Position numbers and translations under genes: made by a program. Source: an uncultured Muribaculaceae bacterium (GTDB taxonomy: Bacteria > Bacteroidota > Bacteroidia > Bacteroidales > Muribaculaceae). From it: a stretch of DNA of 11,314 nucleotides. The number at the start of each line of letters is the position of its first letter. Position 1 is the first letter of the stretch. The DNA lies in assembly GCA_910577465.1 (NCBI GenBank), contig CAJTMM010000049.1, positions 1-11,314 on the forward strand, read 5' to 3'. Positions 1 to 6,312 of the stretch are shown here, piece after piece. Under the pieces are notes generated by a model. That model was not told the origin of the DNA. It made no database searches and saw only the letters and a program-made list of their open reading frames with translations.

Positions 1-23
1 GCATGTCGGATTTCCCGACATGC
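1..23 (-). terminator. Probable intrinsic terminator (partial)
   Basis: A perfect 9-bp inverted repeat (GCATGTCGG at 1-9, CCGACATGC at 15-23) with a 5-nt loop lies about 35 nt past the stop of the minus-strand oxidoreductase gene. That is where its terminator would be expected. On the minus strand the U-tract would lie outside the window, so the call rests on the stem and its position only. Confidence 0.55.
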
Positions 24-57
24 CGCACTTGATATATGGGTATTTGCGGATGGGTGT

Positions 58-621
58 CTATTTTGCAAGATAATCGAGTACGGTGTCCACGAACAGTTGA
101 CGGTGCGCATTGCTACCCGATGATACTTGGCTGCAATTGAACCATTGCACACCGTTCATTCCCACTGTATTGAGAACCTGCGGCGTGAAGTAACCCTCTA
201 TGAACGGTGCCAATATGTCAGTATCCTCCTCTGATGTGGTGATGAGAGTGGTCCTGTCTATGGTAAGACAAGGCATCAGTGCACCTTCAGGTGTGGTATC
301 GTAAACCACGCCCTTGAGAAATACCTTGTCTATGAATCCTTTGAGCATGGCAGGCATCATGCCCCACCATATCGGGAATATGAATATGATGTGGTCGGTG
401 TGGGTTATGGCTTCCTGGTATCGTCGCACCATCTCATCTTTGGTATCGCCAACGGAATACATGCTCAGGCAACTGCTGTCCATAACCGGGTTGAAACCCT
501 CGCCATAGAGATTTATGACGTCATACTCACGGCCGTCGGCAGTAAGCTGGTCGGTTATTGATTGCAGGATTGAGTGATTGAAACTCTTGTCGTAAGGATG
601 GCAGTAGATAATGGTAATCAT
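58..621 (-). CDS. NAD(P)H-dependent oxidoreductase, flavodoxin-like fold (NQO/KefF-like)
   Basis: This is a 187-residue cytoplasmic flavoprotein of the NAD(P)H quinone oxidoreductase/MdaB/KefF group, which transfers two electrons from NAD(P)H to quinones or similar acceptors through bound FMN or FAD. The N-terminus is a beta strand followed by the flavin phosphate loop (HPYDKSFNHSI, residues 8-18). A central FPIWWGMMPAMLKGFIDKVF stretch (about residues 82-101) is the family's flavin and substrate segment. The frame is open 15 codons further upstream, but I chose the ATG at 621 because MITIIYCHP is the normal family start and the extra residues do not resemble the family. The gene appears monocistronic, with hairpins on both sides. 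Upstream I see only an imperfect TATTGTTTG-like promoter box. The physiological substrate cannot be told from sequence. Confidence 0.9.
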   Translation of the reverse strand: MITIIYCHPYDKSFNHSILQSITDQLTADGREYDVINLYGEGFNPVMDSSCLSMYSVGDTKDEMVRRYQEAITHTDHIIFIFPIWWGMMPAMLKGFIDKVFLKGVVYDTTPEGALMPCLTIDRTTLITTSEEDTDILAPFIEGYFTPQVLNTVGMNGVQWFNCSQVSSGSNAHRQLFVDTVLDYLAK

Positions 622-712
622 TGCTGATAAATGTTGAGATGATGAATAGATATATCGCAATAACAAACAATATGTCGGATTGGTTCGGTAAAAATGATTT
701 TTTTGTTATGTG

Positions 713-750
713 ATAAAAAAGTATGCCCGGAGGTTCAATTCCGGGCATAC
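713..750 (-). terminator. Rho-independent terminator of the TraB-ABC-GntR operon
   Basis: A perfect 10-bp stem (GTATGCCCGG at 721-730, CCGGGCATAC at 741-750) with a 10-nt loop is followed on the minus strand by six U residues (A-run at 715-720). It lies about 57 nt beyond the stop codon of the GntR gene, which marks the operon's end. Confidence 0.9.
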
Positions 751-806
751 CGTAAGGTGTGTTTCTGATGTATGGAAGCTGTTATTGTTACTATGGGTTG
801 TTGGGG

Positions 807-1178
807 TTATTGTTGTTCCGGGTTGTTGTAGCGGCGCCATTGTTCCATGATGTCTGTCATATCTATGTCGAGCATCTTCATTTCGGCGAAAAGCGATGTG
901 AGGGTTTCATTGTAGAATTCCTCGCGGCGTGTTCCGTTCACCCGTTCCTTTGCGTCCGATGCAAGGAAGAATCCCATGCCACGGCGTGGATATATTATGT
1001 CATGAGCCTGCATGTATTCAAATGCCTTCAATACGGTATGGGTGTTGACCGACATGCCTACTGCAAGCTCGCGTACCGAGGGTATGCGTTGGTCGGGTTC
1101 CCACATCCCTGACAGAATGCAGTTGAAACTATAGTCTATAATCTGGCGGTATATAGGTTTGTTGTCTTTGAAATCCAT
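807..1178 (-). CDS. GntR-family transcriptional regulator, YtrA subfamily
   Basis: This 123-residue DNA-binding protein has the GntR winged helix-turn-helix at residues 8-73. The typical sequence is visible: PIYRQI, then GMWEPDQRIPSVRELA, then the recognition-helix segment SVNTHTVLKAFEYM, then the wing IIYPRRGMGFFL. There is only a short tail of about 50 residues and no effector domain such as FadR, HutC or MocR types carry. That is the mark of the YtrA subfamily, whose members usually repress the ABC transporter genes beside them. It starts 3 nt after the permease stop and is the last gene of the operon, whereas YtrA-type regulators are often first. The inferred role is autorepression of the operon, with the palindrome at 3853-3874 as a candidate site. 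Confidence 0.93.
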   Translation of the reverse strand: MDFKDNKPIYRQIIDYSFNCILSGMWEPDQRIPSVRELAVGMSVNTHTVLKAFEYMQAHDIIYPRRGMGFFLASDAKERVNGTRREEFYNETLTSLFAEMKMLDIDMTDIMEQWRRYNNPEQQ

Positions 1179-1181
1179 ATC

Positions 1182-2018
1182 TTAGTATTGACCTTTTTTT
1201 ATGGTGCGGGCTGTCAGGTATGCCATCACTATGACGTAGATGAGGCTCAATATTCCCATTGTAATCATGAATGGCATCATGTAGTCGACCATTGAGCTGG
1301 CTATCTCTCCTCCTAACTCCTGAGCGGTTTTGGGTGGTAGCCCGGCAGTGGCATCGTTGTATCCGCTTTCAAATGCTGCGGTACGGAATGCTTCTGAGTG
1401 TAGTGCGAGGTACACGCCATATATTGCCGAACATATTCCGGTAACAATGAGTGATGCTACAGCCCACACCATTCCGAGTATGGCGCGGTTGCTTTTAACG
1501 CGCATCACCACATACAGGCAGGTCGCTAACGGTACAAGACTTTGTGCCACGCTCAGTCCGAATGTTTTGCCGATGAACTTTGATGTCAAGTCATTTATGG
1601 TCATGAAAAAATCATTGGACGGCATGGTCCATATCAAGATTCGCTGTACTAGGAATTGCGGCAGATATACCAGAAGTGGGATTACTATAAATGAGTAAAG
1701 CAGAAGGAATGTAGCCTTCTCTCCGGTTGTGGCGGGAAGCATGGTCTCTATAGCCCTGTCGGAACGGCGTGTGAACACTATCGGTCCGAAATAGAACATG
1801 AATGACAGCACCATGGAGAGTATGCCGGCGAAAATTGTCGACAGGGGAGAGTTGTACATGAAGAAGGTAGCTATGCCTACCGCTACCGATATTGCCGGAT
1901 AGATTATTAACTGACGTCGTATCGACGGATAGTAATATCTGGCTATCATATCGACGCGTTGCCATGAAAAGTCATTGTCGACTGATTGGATTGCTGTGGT
2001 CGTATTGTCGGTATTCAT
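1182..2018 (-). CDS. ABC-2-type transporter permease, six membrane segments
   Basis: This 278-residue integral inner-membrane protein is the membrane partner of the ATPase encoded just upstream. I see six hydrophobic segments at about residues 36-54, 60-83, 101-124, 152-172, 180-206 and 246-268. Between segments 2 and 3 is the stretch ETMLPATTGEKATF, like the LPAS..EK loop of many Bacteroidetes ABC-2 permeases. A hydrophilic loop at 207-245 separates segments 5 and 6. Its ATG overlaps the ATPase stop as ATGA (2015-2018), so translation is probably coupled. Family assignment comes from topology, that loop and context. The substrate is unknown: drug or peptide efflux, or envelope stress, are possible by analogy with Ytr systems, but nothing in the sequence decides it. 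Confidence 0.85.
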   Translation of the reverse strand: MNTDNTTTAIQSVDNDFSWQRVDMIARYYYPSIRRQLIIYPAISVAVGIATFFMYNSPLSTIFAGILSMVLSFMFYFGPIVFTRRSDRAIETMLPATTGEKATFLLLYSFIVIPLLVYLPQFLVQRILIWTMPSNDFFMTINDLTSKFIGKTFGLSVAQSLVPLATCLYVVMRVKSNRAILGMVWAVASLIVTGICSAIYGVYLALHSEAFRTAAFESGYNDATAGLPPKTAQELGGEIASSMVDYMMPFMITMGILSLIYVIVMAYLTARTIKKGQY

Positions 2019-2857
2019 TGTTGGTCGGAGTTTAGAATGTTGAGCAAATTGTCGCGCGACGGACTTTGCAGCGCATTGTATAGCAGTGTATAATCGACAT
2101 CGGTGGTGTTGCCGGTGTTGGGTGTTATGGCAAGGTACTTGCCCAATAGAGGCTCAATGTATATGGCATTGGGTATAGGCATGGAGTCGGATACGAACGA
2201 TACCCGTTCTGTGATTTCCCAAATAGGTTTGTTCAGTACCAGCTTGCCATGATTAAGTACAATCACGCTCTCAAACAGATTCTGGAAATCCCATACCGTA
2301 TGGGTGGATATGATTACGGTCTGTCCTTCGTCGGTGCATTGCGCCAGCATTTGCAGTAGCGTTTGCTTTGCCGATATATCGAGTGCGTTGGCAGGTTCGT
2401 CGAGCAGCAGTATTCGTGACCGCAGCGACAGGATATATGCGAGTTGGGCTTTCTTGCGGTTGCCGAGCGAGAATTTGTCGAGGGCTTCCGACCCGTCCAT
2501 TCCGAATCGTGCGAGATTGGCTTGCAGCATGTCGTAATCAAATGAAGGATAGAAACAGGCATGGCGCTGTACCATCTCGTTGATGGTGGGGAAGGGAAAT
2601 TTCATCTCGTCGGTGAAGATGAATGTGTCGGCAAGTAATTGCGGGTCGCGAAGTGCTGTCGGAATACCGTCGATGGTGCAGGATTCGGTTGGCGCTGCTG
2701 TGCGCAATCCGGCAATGATGTGTAGCAGAGTGGTTTTGCCAGCTCCGTTCTCGCCGAGCAACAGATGAATGCCGGTGGGTATATCGGCGGTCACGTCATC
2801 AAGTGCCACTACACCCCATGATGGGAAACGGTAAGAGAGGTTCTTTAGTGTTATCAT
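2015..2857 (-). CDS. ABC transporter ATP-binding protein (YtrB-like)
   Basis: This 280-residue ATPase subunit energises the adjacent permease on the inner face of the membrane. Walker A is GENGAGKTT (residues 35-43). The signature loop is degenerate, FSLGNRKK (129-136) in place of LSGGQ. Walker B with the catalytic glutamate is ILLLDEP (149-155), the D-loop is NALD (157-160), and the H-loop histidine is in STHTVWD (H186). About 90 residues follow the nucleotide-binding fold, in a C-terminal extension of the sort seen in export ATPases. The gene starts 62 nt after the TraB/GumN stop, with no recognisable promoter between, and overlaps the permease by 4 nt. It is confidently an exporter-type ATPase of the kind paired with YtrA-type regulators. 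The cargo is not identifiable. Confidence 0.93.
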   Translation of the reverse strand: MITLKNLSYRFPSWGVVALDDVTADIPTGIHLLLGENGAGKTTLLHIIAGLRTAAPTESCTIDGIPTALRDPQLLADTFIFTDEMKFPFPTINEMVQRHACFYPSFDYDMLQANLARFGMDGSEALDKFSLGNRKKAQLAYILSLRSRILLLDEPANALDISAKQTLLQMLAQCTDEGQTVIISTHTVWDFQNLFESVIVLNHGKLVLNKPIWEITERVSFVSDSMPIPNAIYIEPLLGKYLAITPNTGNTTDVDYTLLYNALQSPSRDNLLNILNSDQQ

Positions 2858-2919
2858 TGTTAGTGGATTTACGATATGTGGTTGTTATTATGTGTGAGTT
2901 TTGTTGTGCTGATATTATG

Positions 2920-3798
2920 TCATACCGGTGTTACGGAAAAGCCGGCTTTGCGCAGAAGGGATATCACGCCGGTATCGCCCGGAAGGTGTCCCGCTCCTAC
3001 CACTATCAGTACTGACGTGGTGGGAAGTATGCCCATCAGTAAGTCGACCCATGACGAGTTGCGACGGTTGATTAATGTATCGGCTTCTTCGGTGTCCATG
3101 CCGGTGTCGGGGTCTGTCATGATTGAATAAAGGGCGTTGAGATCTCCTGACATATAGGCATCGGCAAGTTTGCGTGTGGTTTCTATCGCTTTGGAGTCAT
3201 TGTCTATGACTTTCAGCAAATCTTTTATCTGTCGGCTTATAGGGGAACCGTAAAGTACACCGATCTGGAATGCCGGGGTCTCAAATCCTTTCACTTCCTT
3301 GCCTAATGCGGCGGCGCGTTGCTGCACGAGTCCGTCGAGTTGCATTGCCGGATTGAAGTCGGAGAATGCCTTCGCGCTTATTAGCACCGCAAGTGTACTC
3401 GTCAGCGCCGCCGGACGTAGTGCTTCGAAGTTGGCTATGCTCATTACTCCGGCTCCGGCATATTGGTCGATTATGTTTTGTAGAGCTGTTAGTTGCTCCG
3501 TGCTGAGCAGTCGGCTGAGTGTGCTGTCGGCAGGTGCCATCATGGTGCTCATCATCAGTTGTTGGGTTTCCGGCTTTGCCATATCGCCCATCACCATCTC
3601 TCCATATACTGCGTCTACACTGTTGAGGGCATCATTGAATCCGGAGGTGTTGTCAAGTATCGATGCCGGCGCTACATGGTGAGTACCGAATAAGTAGGAT
3701 GGTTTGGATAATCCGTTGCCGGTAACTTTCCATAAAAGTTGTGCGTTTACGCCTATCGCAGTGGCGAGGATTGCAAGTGAGAGGATGATGCGTTTCAT
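2920..3798 (-). CDS. TraB/GumN family protein, secreted (Tiki-like putative metalloprotease)
   Basis: This 292-residue exported protein has a type I signal peptide (residues 1-19, cleavage after VNA; no lipobox). The TraB/GumN fold signatures are present: LWKVTGNGLSKPSYLFGTHH (22-41, with the GTHH metal-site motif), an acidic YGEM (65-68), and a C-terminal VVGAGHLPGDTGVISLLRKAGF (266-287) that supplies the second histidine motif. In animals the related Tiki proteins are metal-dependent proteases. Bacterial members are periplasmic and mostly uncharacterised. It is the first gene of the likely operon with the ABC transporter and GntR regulator, about 70 nt after the predicted transcription start. 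Conserved histidines suggest an intact active site. The substrate is unknown. Confidence 0.9.
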   Translation of the reverse strand: MKRIILSLAILATAIGVNAQLLWKVTGNGLSKPSYLFGTHHVAPASILDNTSGFNDALNSVDAVYGEMVMGDMAKPETQQLMMSTMMAPADSTLSRLLSTEQLTALQNIIDQYAGAGVMSIANFEALRPAALTSTLAVLISAKAFSDFNPAMQLDGLVQQRAAALGKEVKGFETPAFQIGVLYGSPISRQIKDLLKVIDNDSKAIETTRKLADAYMSGDLNALYSIMTDPDTGMDTEEADTLINRRNSSWVDLLMGILPTTSVLIVVGAGHLPGDTGVISLLRKAGFSVTPV

Positions 3799-3852
3799 TT
3801 TTGTGATGGTTTGAAGAACGTTAAGTACTATGTGTAGTGTTGCTTTGTTTTA

Positions 3853-3874
3853 GTGTTGTAGTATAGTACAACAC
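3853..3874. promoter_or_regulatory. Palindrome at the operon transcription start (candidate operator)
   Basis: A perfect 8-bp inverted repeat, GTGTTGTA and TACAACAC with a 6-nt centre, covers about -4 to +18 relative to the start predicted from the adjoining promoter. An extra half-site-like copy, TAGTGTTG, occurs at 3835-3842. The position suits repressor binding. GntR/YtrA proteins bind inverted repeats in the promoters of their own operons, so the operon's own regulator is the first candidate. The pairing of regulator and site is inference. A 5' UTR hairpin is the alternative. Confidence 0.5.
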
Positions 3875-3876
3875 CG

Positions 3877-3907
3877 CAAAAGTACGCAGATTTTTCAACG
3901 CGCCAAA
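3877..3907 (-). promoter_or_regulatory. Consensus Bacteroidetes promoter for the TraB-ABC-GntR operon
   Basis: On the minus strand the -33 element TTTG (3904-3907) and the -7 element TACTTTTG (3877-3884, matching TAnnTTTG) are separated by 19 nt. Transcription should start near 3870 and give a leader of about 70 nt before the TraB ATG at 3798. No similar promoter is visible before the ATPase, permease or GntR genes, so it probably serves all four. The 301-nt stretch 3799-4099 also holds the palindrome above, a T-rich tract (3906-3930) and the phosphatase terminator, and otherwise nothing I can name. Confidence 0.8.
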
Positions 3908-4024
3908 TTTTTTTCGCAATTTTTTTTAGAAAAATCTTAATTGTGACCCATTAGACGGCATAAATTCAATATTGCCGCCTGTATAGTCCGGATAATAATG
4001 AGGTCTAAAGCCTTTTAATGGTGG

Positions 4025-4055
4025 AAAAGCCTTGCCCTGTTATGAATAACAAGGC
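4025..4055 (-). terminator. Probable terminator of the phosphatase gene
   Basis: On the minus strand GCCTTG (4050-4055) pairs with CAAGGC (4029-4034), with extra inner pairing of GTTAT and ATAAC, and four U residues follow (A-run 4025-4028). It is 45 nt past the phosphatase stop. The U-tract is short, so the call is moderate. Confidence 0.55.
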
Positions 4056-4099
4056 ATAATGATTTGGTATGTAGTGGATTGGTGTTCTGCTTGGGGGTG

Positions 4100-5356
4100 T
4101 CAGTAATATAGAGGTATGCAGCGTTCGAGATATTGGCGTGCGGTGGTCCAAGGTTGATAGATGGCATCGTCGTTGGGTATGAGCGGAACCGGTGTTTCAT
4201 TGAGGTCTACCCGCAAGTAGTATTTTCCGGAATCGGACCTGAACAGTATCATCTGGAGATTGGCAGCCATGGGTACTATGGCGAAGTCGCGCCAATGCAA
4301 TGCAACGGTATCTAAATAGTTGGTAAGGTAATAGCATCCTTGAAGGTGCATGAGCGACAATAGGGGCATCAGCGTTTCGGCATGTCCGAACCTCAGGTTT
4401 ACGGGAGCTATGTTTTTATCTCCGGATATGAATGCGTCGGTGGTGTTGATGAGGTTTAGCAACAGTGGCGATGCTATGTCGGCGGGGATTGCCGATACGG
4501 TAGATGCCGCATGTTGCAGGTACTGCCGCAGATTGAACACGCTCCATAAAGCGTTGTACTCCTCCGGGGTGAAGAATCGGGTTATGTCACATTCCATCTC
4601 TATCGCCGATAGTCCGGCGAGAACCGAGTATTCAGCCATGGCTATATCGTTGGCAGATTCATCAAACGGATATTTGTCGCCTAACACGCGTTTCAGTGGA
4701 GCCAGAGGAATGGTCTGGGTCATGAAGTCATCGAGCGGGGATGTTAATGCACCTGATTTGCGTAGCTCGGTATATTCCTTGTCGCCGTCGAAGAATCGCA
4801 TCAATGGAGAGTAGCGGCGTCCGGATGCGGTGTTTATCTCCACTTTATTGTCGAGACGTGATAGTTGGTGGCAAAATTCGTACATGCTCATTATACAGCG
4901 AGGGGCATAGGAACTTATGGCGTTGACCTGTCCGCGGCTGAATAGTTTGGGGTAACCGGCATACATGCGCGAAGCTATGCCACGTTGTTCGGCAATGCCA
5001 AGAGAGTCGAGTGCGCCCCATCGTCCGTTGCTGAGTTCGGTCACGGTGTTGGCTATCTTCTTCAGTTCGCGTCCGCGGGCTGTGATTGTTCCGGCTTTTT
5101 CGGCATTGTCAAGAGCCTTGAGCAGAGTGGCGGTATGCTTGGGCGTGGCGGGGAAGCGCGCGCCGTGGCGTCCCACATGGTTTATCATTACCGGTGTTAG
5201 TGTATCGGGATAGTCGTAGGCTTGTCGCGGTGTGGGGTATGGTTTGGCACTTCCCTGGCAATCGCTCCACGGGTAGGTGGTGGCAGTAGGGTCGGCGGCT
5301 ATCGCGGCAACTATTGTAGATATTACCAGCAGTATTGTTAGGAGTGAACGGCGCAT
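4100..5356 (-). CDS. Histidine-type phosphatase, MINPP-like (inositol polyphosphate phosphatase)
   Basis: This 418-residue exported enzyme of the histidine acid phosphatase clan has a type I signal peptide (residues 1-20, cleavage near AIA-A). The catalytic motif NHVGRHGARFPA (59-70) holds the nucleophilic histidine (H64) and phosphate-binding arginines. The distal proton-donor motif is HAE (325-327, in GHAETLMP). HAE in place of the HD of AppA-type phytases is typical of multiple inositol polyphosphate phosphatases. Characterised Bacteroides members of similar length degrade phytate and can be carried in outer-membrane vesicles. The inferred role is releasing phosphate and lower inositol phosphates from dietary phytate in the periplasm or outside the cell. 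The gene stands alone on its strand and faces the TPR gene across a repeat-bearing control region. Substrate preference is not proven by sequence. Confidence 0.92.
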   Translation of the reverse strand: MRRSLLTILLVISTIVAAIAADPTATTYPWSDCQGSAKPYPTPRQAYDYPDTLTPVMINHVGRHGARFPATPKHTATLLKALDNAEKAGTITARGRELKKIANTVTELSNGRWGALDSLGIAEQRGIASRMYAGYPKLFSRGQVNAISSYAPRCIMSMYEFCHQLSRLDNKVEINTASGRRYSPLMRFFDGDKEYTELRKSGALTSPLDDFMTQTIPLAPLKRVLGDKYPFDESANDIAMAEYSVLAGLSAIEMECDITRFFTPEEYNALWSVFNLRQYLQHAASTVSAIPADIASPLLLNLINTTDAFISGDKNIAPVNLRFGHAETLMPLLSLMHLQGCYYLTNYLDTVALHWRDFAIVPMAANLQMILFRSDSGKYYLRVDLNETPVPLIPNDDAIYQPWTTARQYLERCIPLYY

Positions 5357-5385
5357 GGGTTACTTTATTTGATTATTCTTTATTT

Positions 5386-5520
5386 CGTCTTAAATACTCT
5401 CGTTTGGCAGTGTTCATTTGGCACTGCGCTCACTTATACGTTTTTGACTTACGTCTTAAATACTTCCGTTCGGCAGTGCTCAAATAAATTTGGCACTGCA
5501 CTTACTTATCTGTATTTTTG
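5386..5520. repeat. Tandem duplication of a hairpin-containing promoter element
   Basis: Two diverged copies (5386-5451 and 5452-5520) share CGTCTTAAATACT, GGCAGTG, ATTTGGCACTGC and ACTTAT in the same order. Each contains an inverted repeat GCAGTG...CACTGC. In copy 2 the repeat is extended to GCAGTGC-CAAAT / ATTTG-GCACTGC (5473-5499) with one bulged base, helped by a 7-nt insertion relative to copy 1. Copy 2 carries a perfect promoter whose -33 box lies inside the hairpin arm. In copy 1 the matching -7 box is CGTTTTTG with an 18-nt spacer, so it looks degraded. Confidence 0.75.
5489..5520 (+). promoter_or_regulatory. Consensus Bacteroidetes promoter for the TPR gene
   Basis: TTTG (5489-5492), a 20-nt spacer, then TATTTTTG (5513-5520) fits the TTTG/TAnnTTTG consensus exactly. 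The predicted start is near 5527 and the leader is about 68 nt to the ATG at 5595. The -33 box is embedded in the right arm of the 5473-5499 hairpin, so a protein binding that palindrome would compete with RNA polymerase. Confidence 0.75.
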
Positions 5521-5579
5521 CAGGGCGATGCATCAAATTAGGTGCTACGCCTATATAATTATTAACGTTTATTGTCGCT

Positions 5580-5611
5580 CAAAGTTATATACTTATGTGC
5601 TCACTTACAAA
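5580..5611 (-). promoter_or_regulatory. Consensus minus-strand promoter, likely for the phosphatase gene
   Basis: On the minus strand TTTG (5608-5611), a 20-nt spacer and TAACTTTG (5580-5587) match the consensus exactly. No better minus-strand promoter is visible between here and the phosphatase ATG at 5356. The start would be near 5573, which gives an unusually long leader of about 215 nt running through both hairpin repeats. The -33 box lies inside the first codons of the oppositely directed TPR gene. Confidence 0.6.
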
Positions 5612-5867
5612 TATTGACCGACTTATTAAAGAAAACAAACTGCAGGATGCGCTGGTTTTGCTTAATGAGCGAATAGAAAAGCATCCTGAAGATGCGGATG
5701 CGTTGTTTGCGCGCGGAAAGGTGTGGTGGCGTTTGGGTGAGAGGGCGCGTGCCACGAGCGACTATGCGGCGTCGGCTTCCATGAATCCCAATGGAGCTGC
5801 TGCCTATGCGTTGGAGCAGGCACGCGAAATTGAAAACTTCTTCAATCCCGATTTGCTTAATCCCTGA
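5595..5867 (+). CDS. Small tetratricopeptide-repeat protein
   Basis: This 90-residue, probably cytoplasmic protein consists of about two TPR helix-turn-helix units: residues 4-34 (IDRLIKENKLQDALVLLNERIEKHPEDAD) and 35-68 (ALFARGKVWWRLGERARATSDYAASASMNPNG). A capping helix and the tail EIENFFNPDLLNP follow. TPR folds mediate protein-protein contacts, and the partner is unknown. There is no signal peptide and no catalytic motif. It is the only plus-strand gene here, preceded by its own consensus promoter, and it ends 28 nt from the convergent small gene. The ATG at 5595 is the first in frame after the promoter, with an AT-rich upstream region and no Shine-Dalgarno sequence. Confidence 0.85.
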   Translation: MCSLTNIDRLIKENKLQDALVLLNERIEKHPEDADALFARGKVWWRLGERARATSDYAASASMNPNGAAAYALEQAREIENFFNPDLLNP

Positions 5868-5895
5868 TGTGACGGAAAGGCGTCGAAACGTGTGT

Positions 5896-6114
5896 TTAAG
5901 CGCATGTGAGCATTACGGTCCGGCGTTGCTGCCAGCCTTGTGAACCGTTGCGCAGGTCTATTGTGGTCATGCCCATGGTGCCTGATAGGGAACGGCGCAG
6001 ATGCCGGAGTATCTCGGCAAATGACGTGATGCCGCTCAATTTTATGGATGCGAGAGTGATGCCGCGTTGCTTTACTGTAGCGAAGATTATGTCGGAGGAG
6101 TTGATGGTGCCCAT
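5896..6114 (-). CDS. Small protein of unknown function (72 aa)
   Basis: This short ORF is read convergently with the TPR gene. Its protein has an alternating hydrophobic pattern: beta-like IIFATVKQRGITLASIKLSG, an amphipathic helix SFAEILRHLRRSL, then beta-like MTTIDLRNGSQGW. That suggests a compact alpha/beta fold. There is no signal peptide, membrane segment or recognised domain. My recollection is that short Bacteroidetes proteins ending in an LRN.(S/T)QGW motif exist, but I cannot confirm homology here. Support for a real gene is a promoter -7 box (TAACTTTG, minus strand, 6149-6156) 35 nt before the ATG, good spacing between neighbours and the fold-like pattern. The opposite-strand ORF at 5906-6124 shows no such features. 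Confidence 0.6.
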   Translation of the reverse strand: MGTINSSDIIFATVKQRGITLASIKLSGITSFAEILRHLRRSLSGTMGMTTIDLRNGSQGWQQRRTVMLTCA

Positions 6115-6148
6115 AGTGCTTTGACAGTTAATTGTTTTGATTACACTG

Positions 6149-6156
6149 CAAAGTTA
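6149..6156 (-). promoter_or_regulatory. Promoter -7 box for the small protein gene
   Basis: The minus strand reads TAACTTTG, a full match to TAnnTTTG, placed 35 nt before the small gene's ATG at 6114. No good TTTG lies at the -33 position, so the promoter is only half supported. Confidence 0.4.
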
Positions 6157-6200
6157 TTGGGTGCGTGGGCGATAAAGTTGCTCAGTATTTATAATAAGAT

Positions 6201-6250
6201 ATAAAAACGGGACGGTGCATGTGATTTTCCGTCTAATGCACCGTCCCGTT
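6201..6250 (-). terminator. Strong rho-independent terminator of gdhA
   Basis: A perfect 15-bp inverted repeat (AACGGGACGGTGCAT at 6206-6220, ATGCACCGTCCCGTT at 6236-6250) with a 15-nt loop is followed on the minus strand by TTTTTAT. It lies 43 nt past the stop at 6293-6295 that ends the restored gdhA frame, and 63 nt past the stop of the frame as it stands. Confidence 0.92.
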
Positions 6251-6312
6251 AATGGGTTGAGAGATAATTGTGTATTTGGGTTGGGATGTTTTTTATAGTA
6301 TTCCCTGCGCCA

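Noticed and set aside
759..1112. Plus-strand ORF opposite the GntR gene
   Set aside because: The GntR frame has a clear winged helix-turn-helix. This antisense frame has low-complexity, cysteine-rich composition and no support.
3954..3979. Short CGGCA...TGCCG inverted repeat downstream of the phosphatase terminator
   Set aside because: Only a 5-bp stem with a long AT-rich loop, which is within chance expectation.
4015..4200. Minus-strand 61-codon ORF across the phosphatase end
   Set aside because: It overlaps the phosphatase gene in another frame and the terminator hairpin, and has no domain or promoter.
5357..5573. Riboswitch in the long phosphatase leader
   Set aside because: The structure seen is two repeat hairpins. 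I recognise no known riboswitch core and no terminator or anti-terminator pair.
5369..5617. Plus-strand ORF of 82 codons upstream of the TPR gene
   Set aside because: It is made of the tandem hairpin repeat and promoter sequence, has no protein-like composition and overlaps the TPR start. It is almost certainly not translated.
5906..6124. Plus-strand ORF opposite the small 72-aa gene
   Set aside because: The minus frame has a promoter box and a fold-like pattern. The plus frame has none of these and is rich in arginine and methionine from antisense reading.
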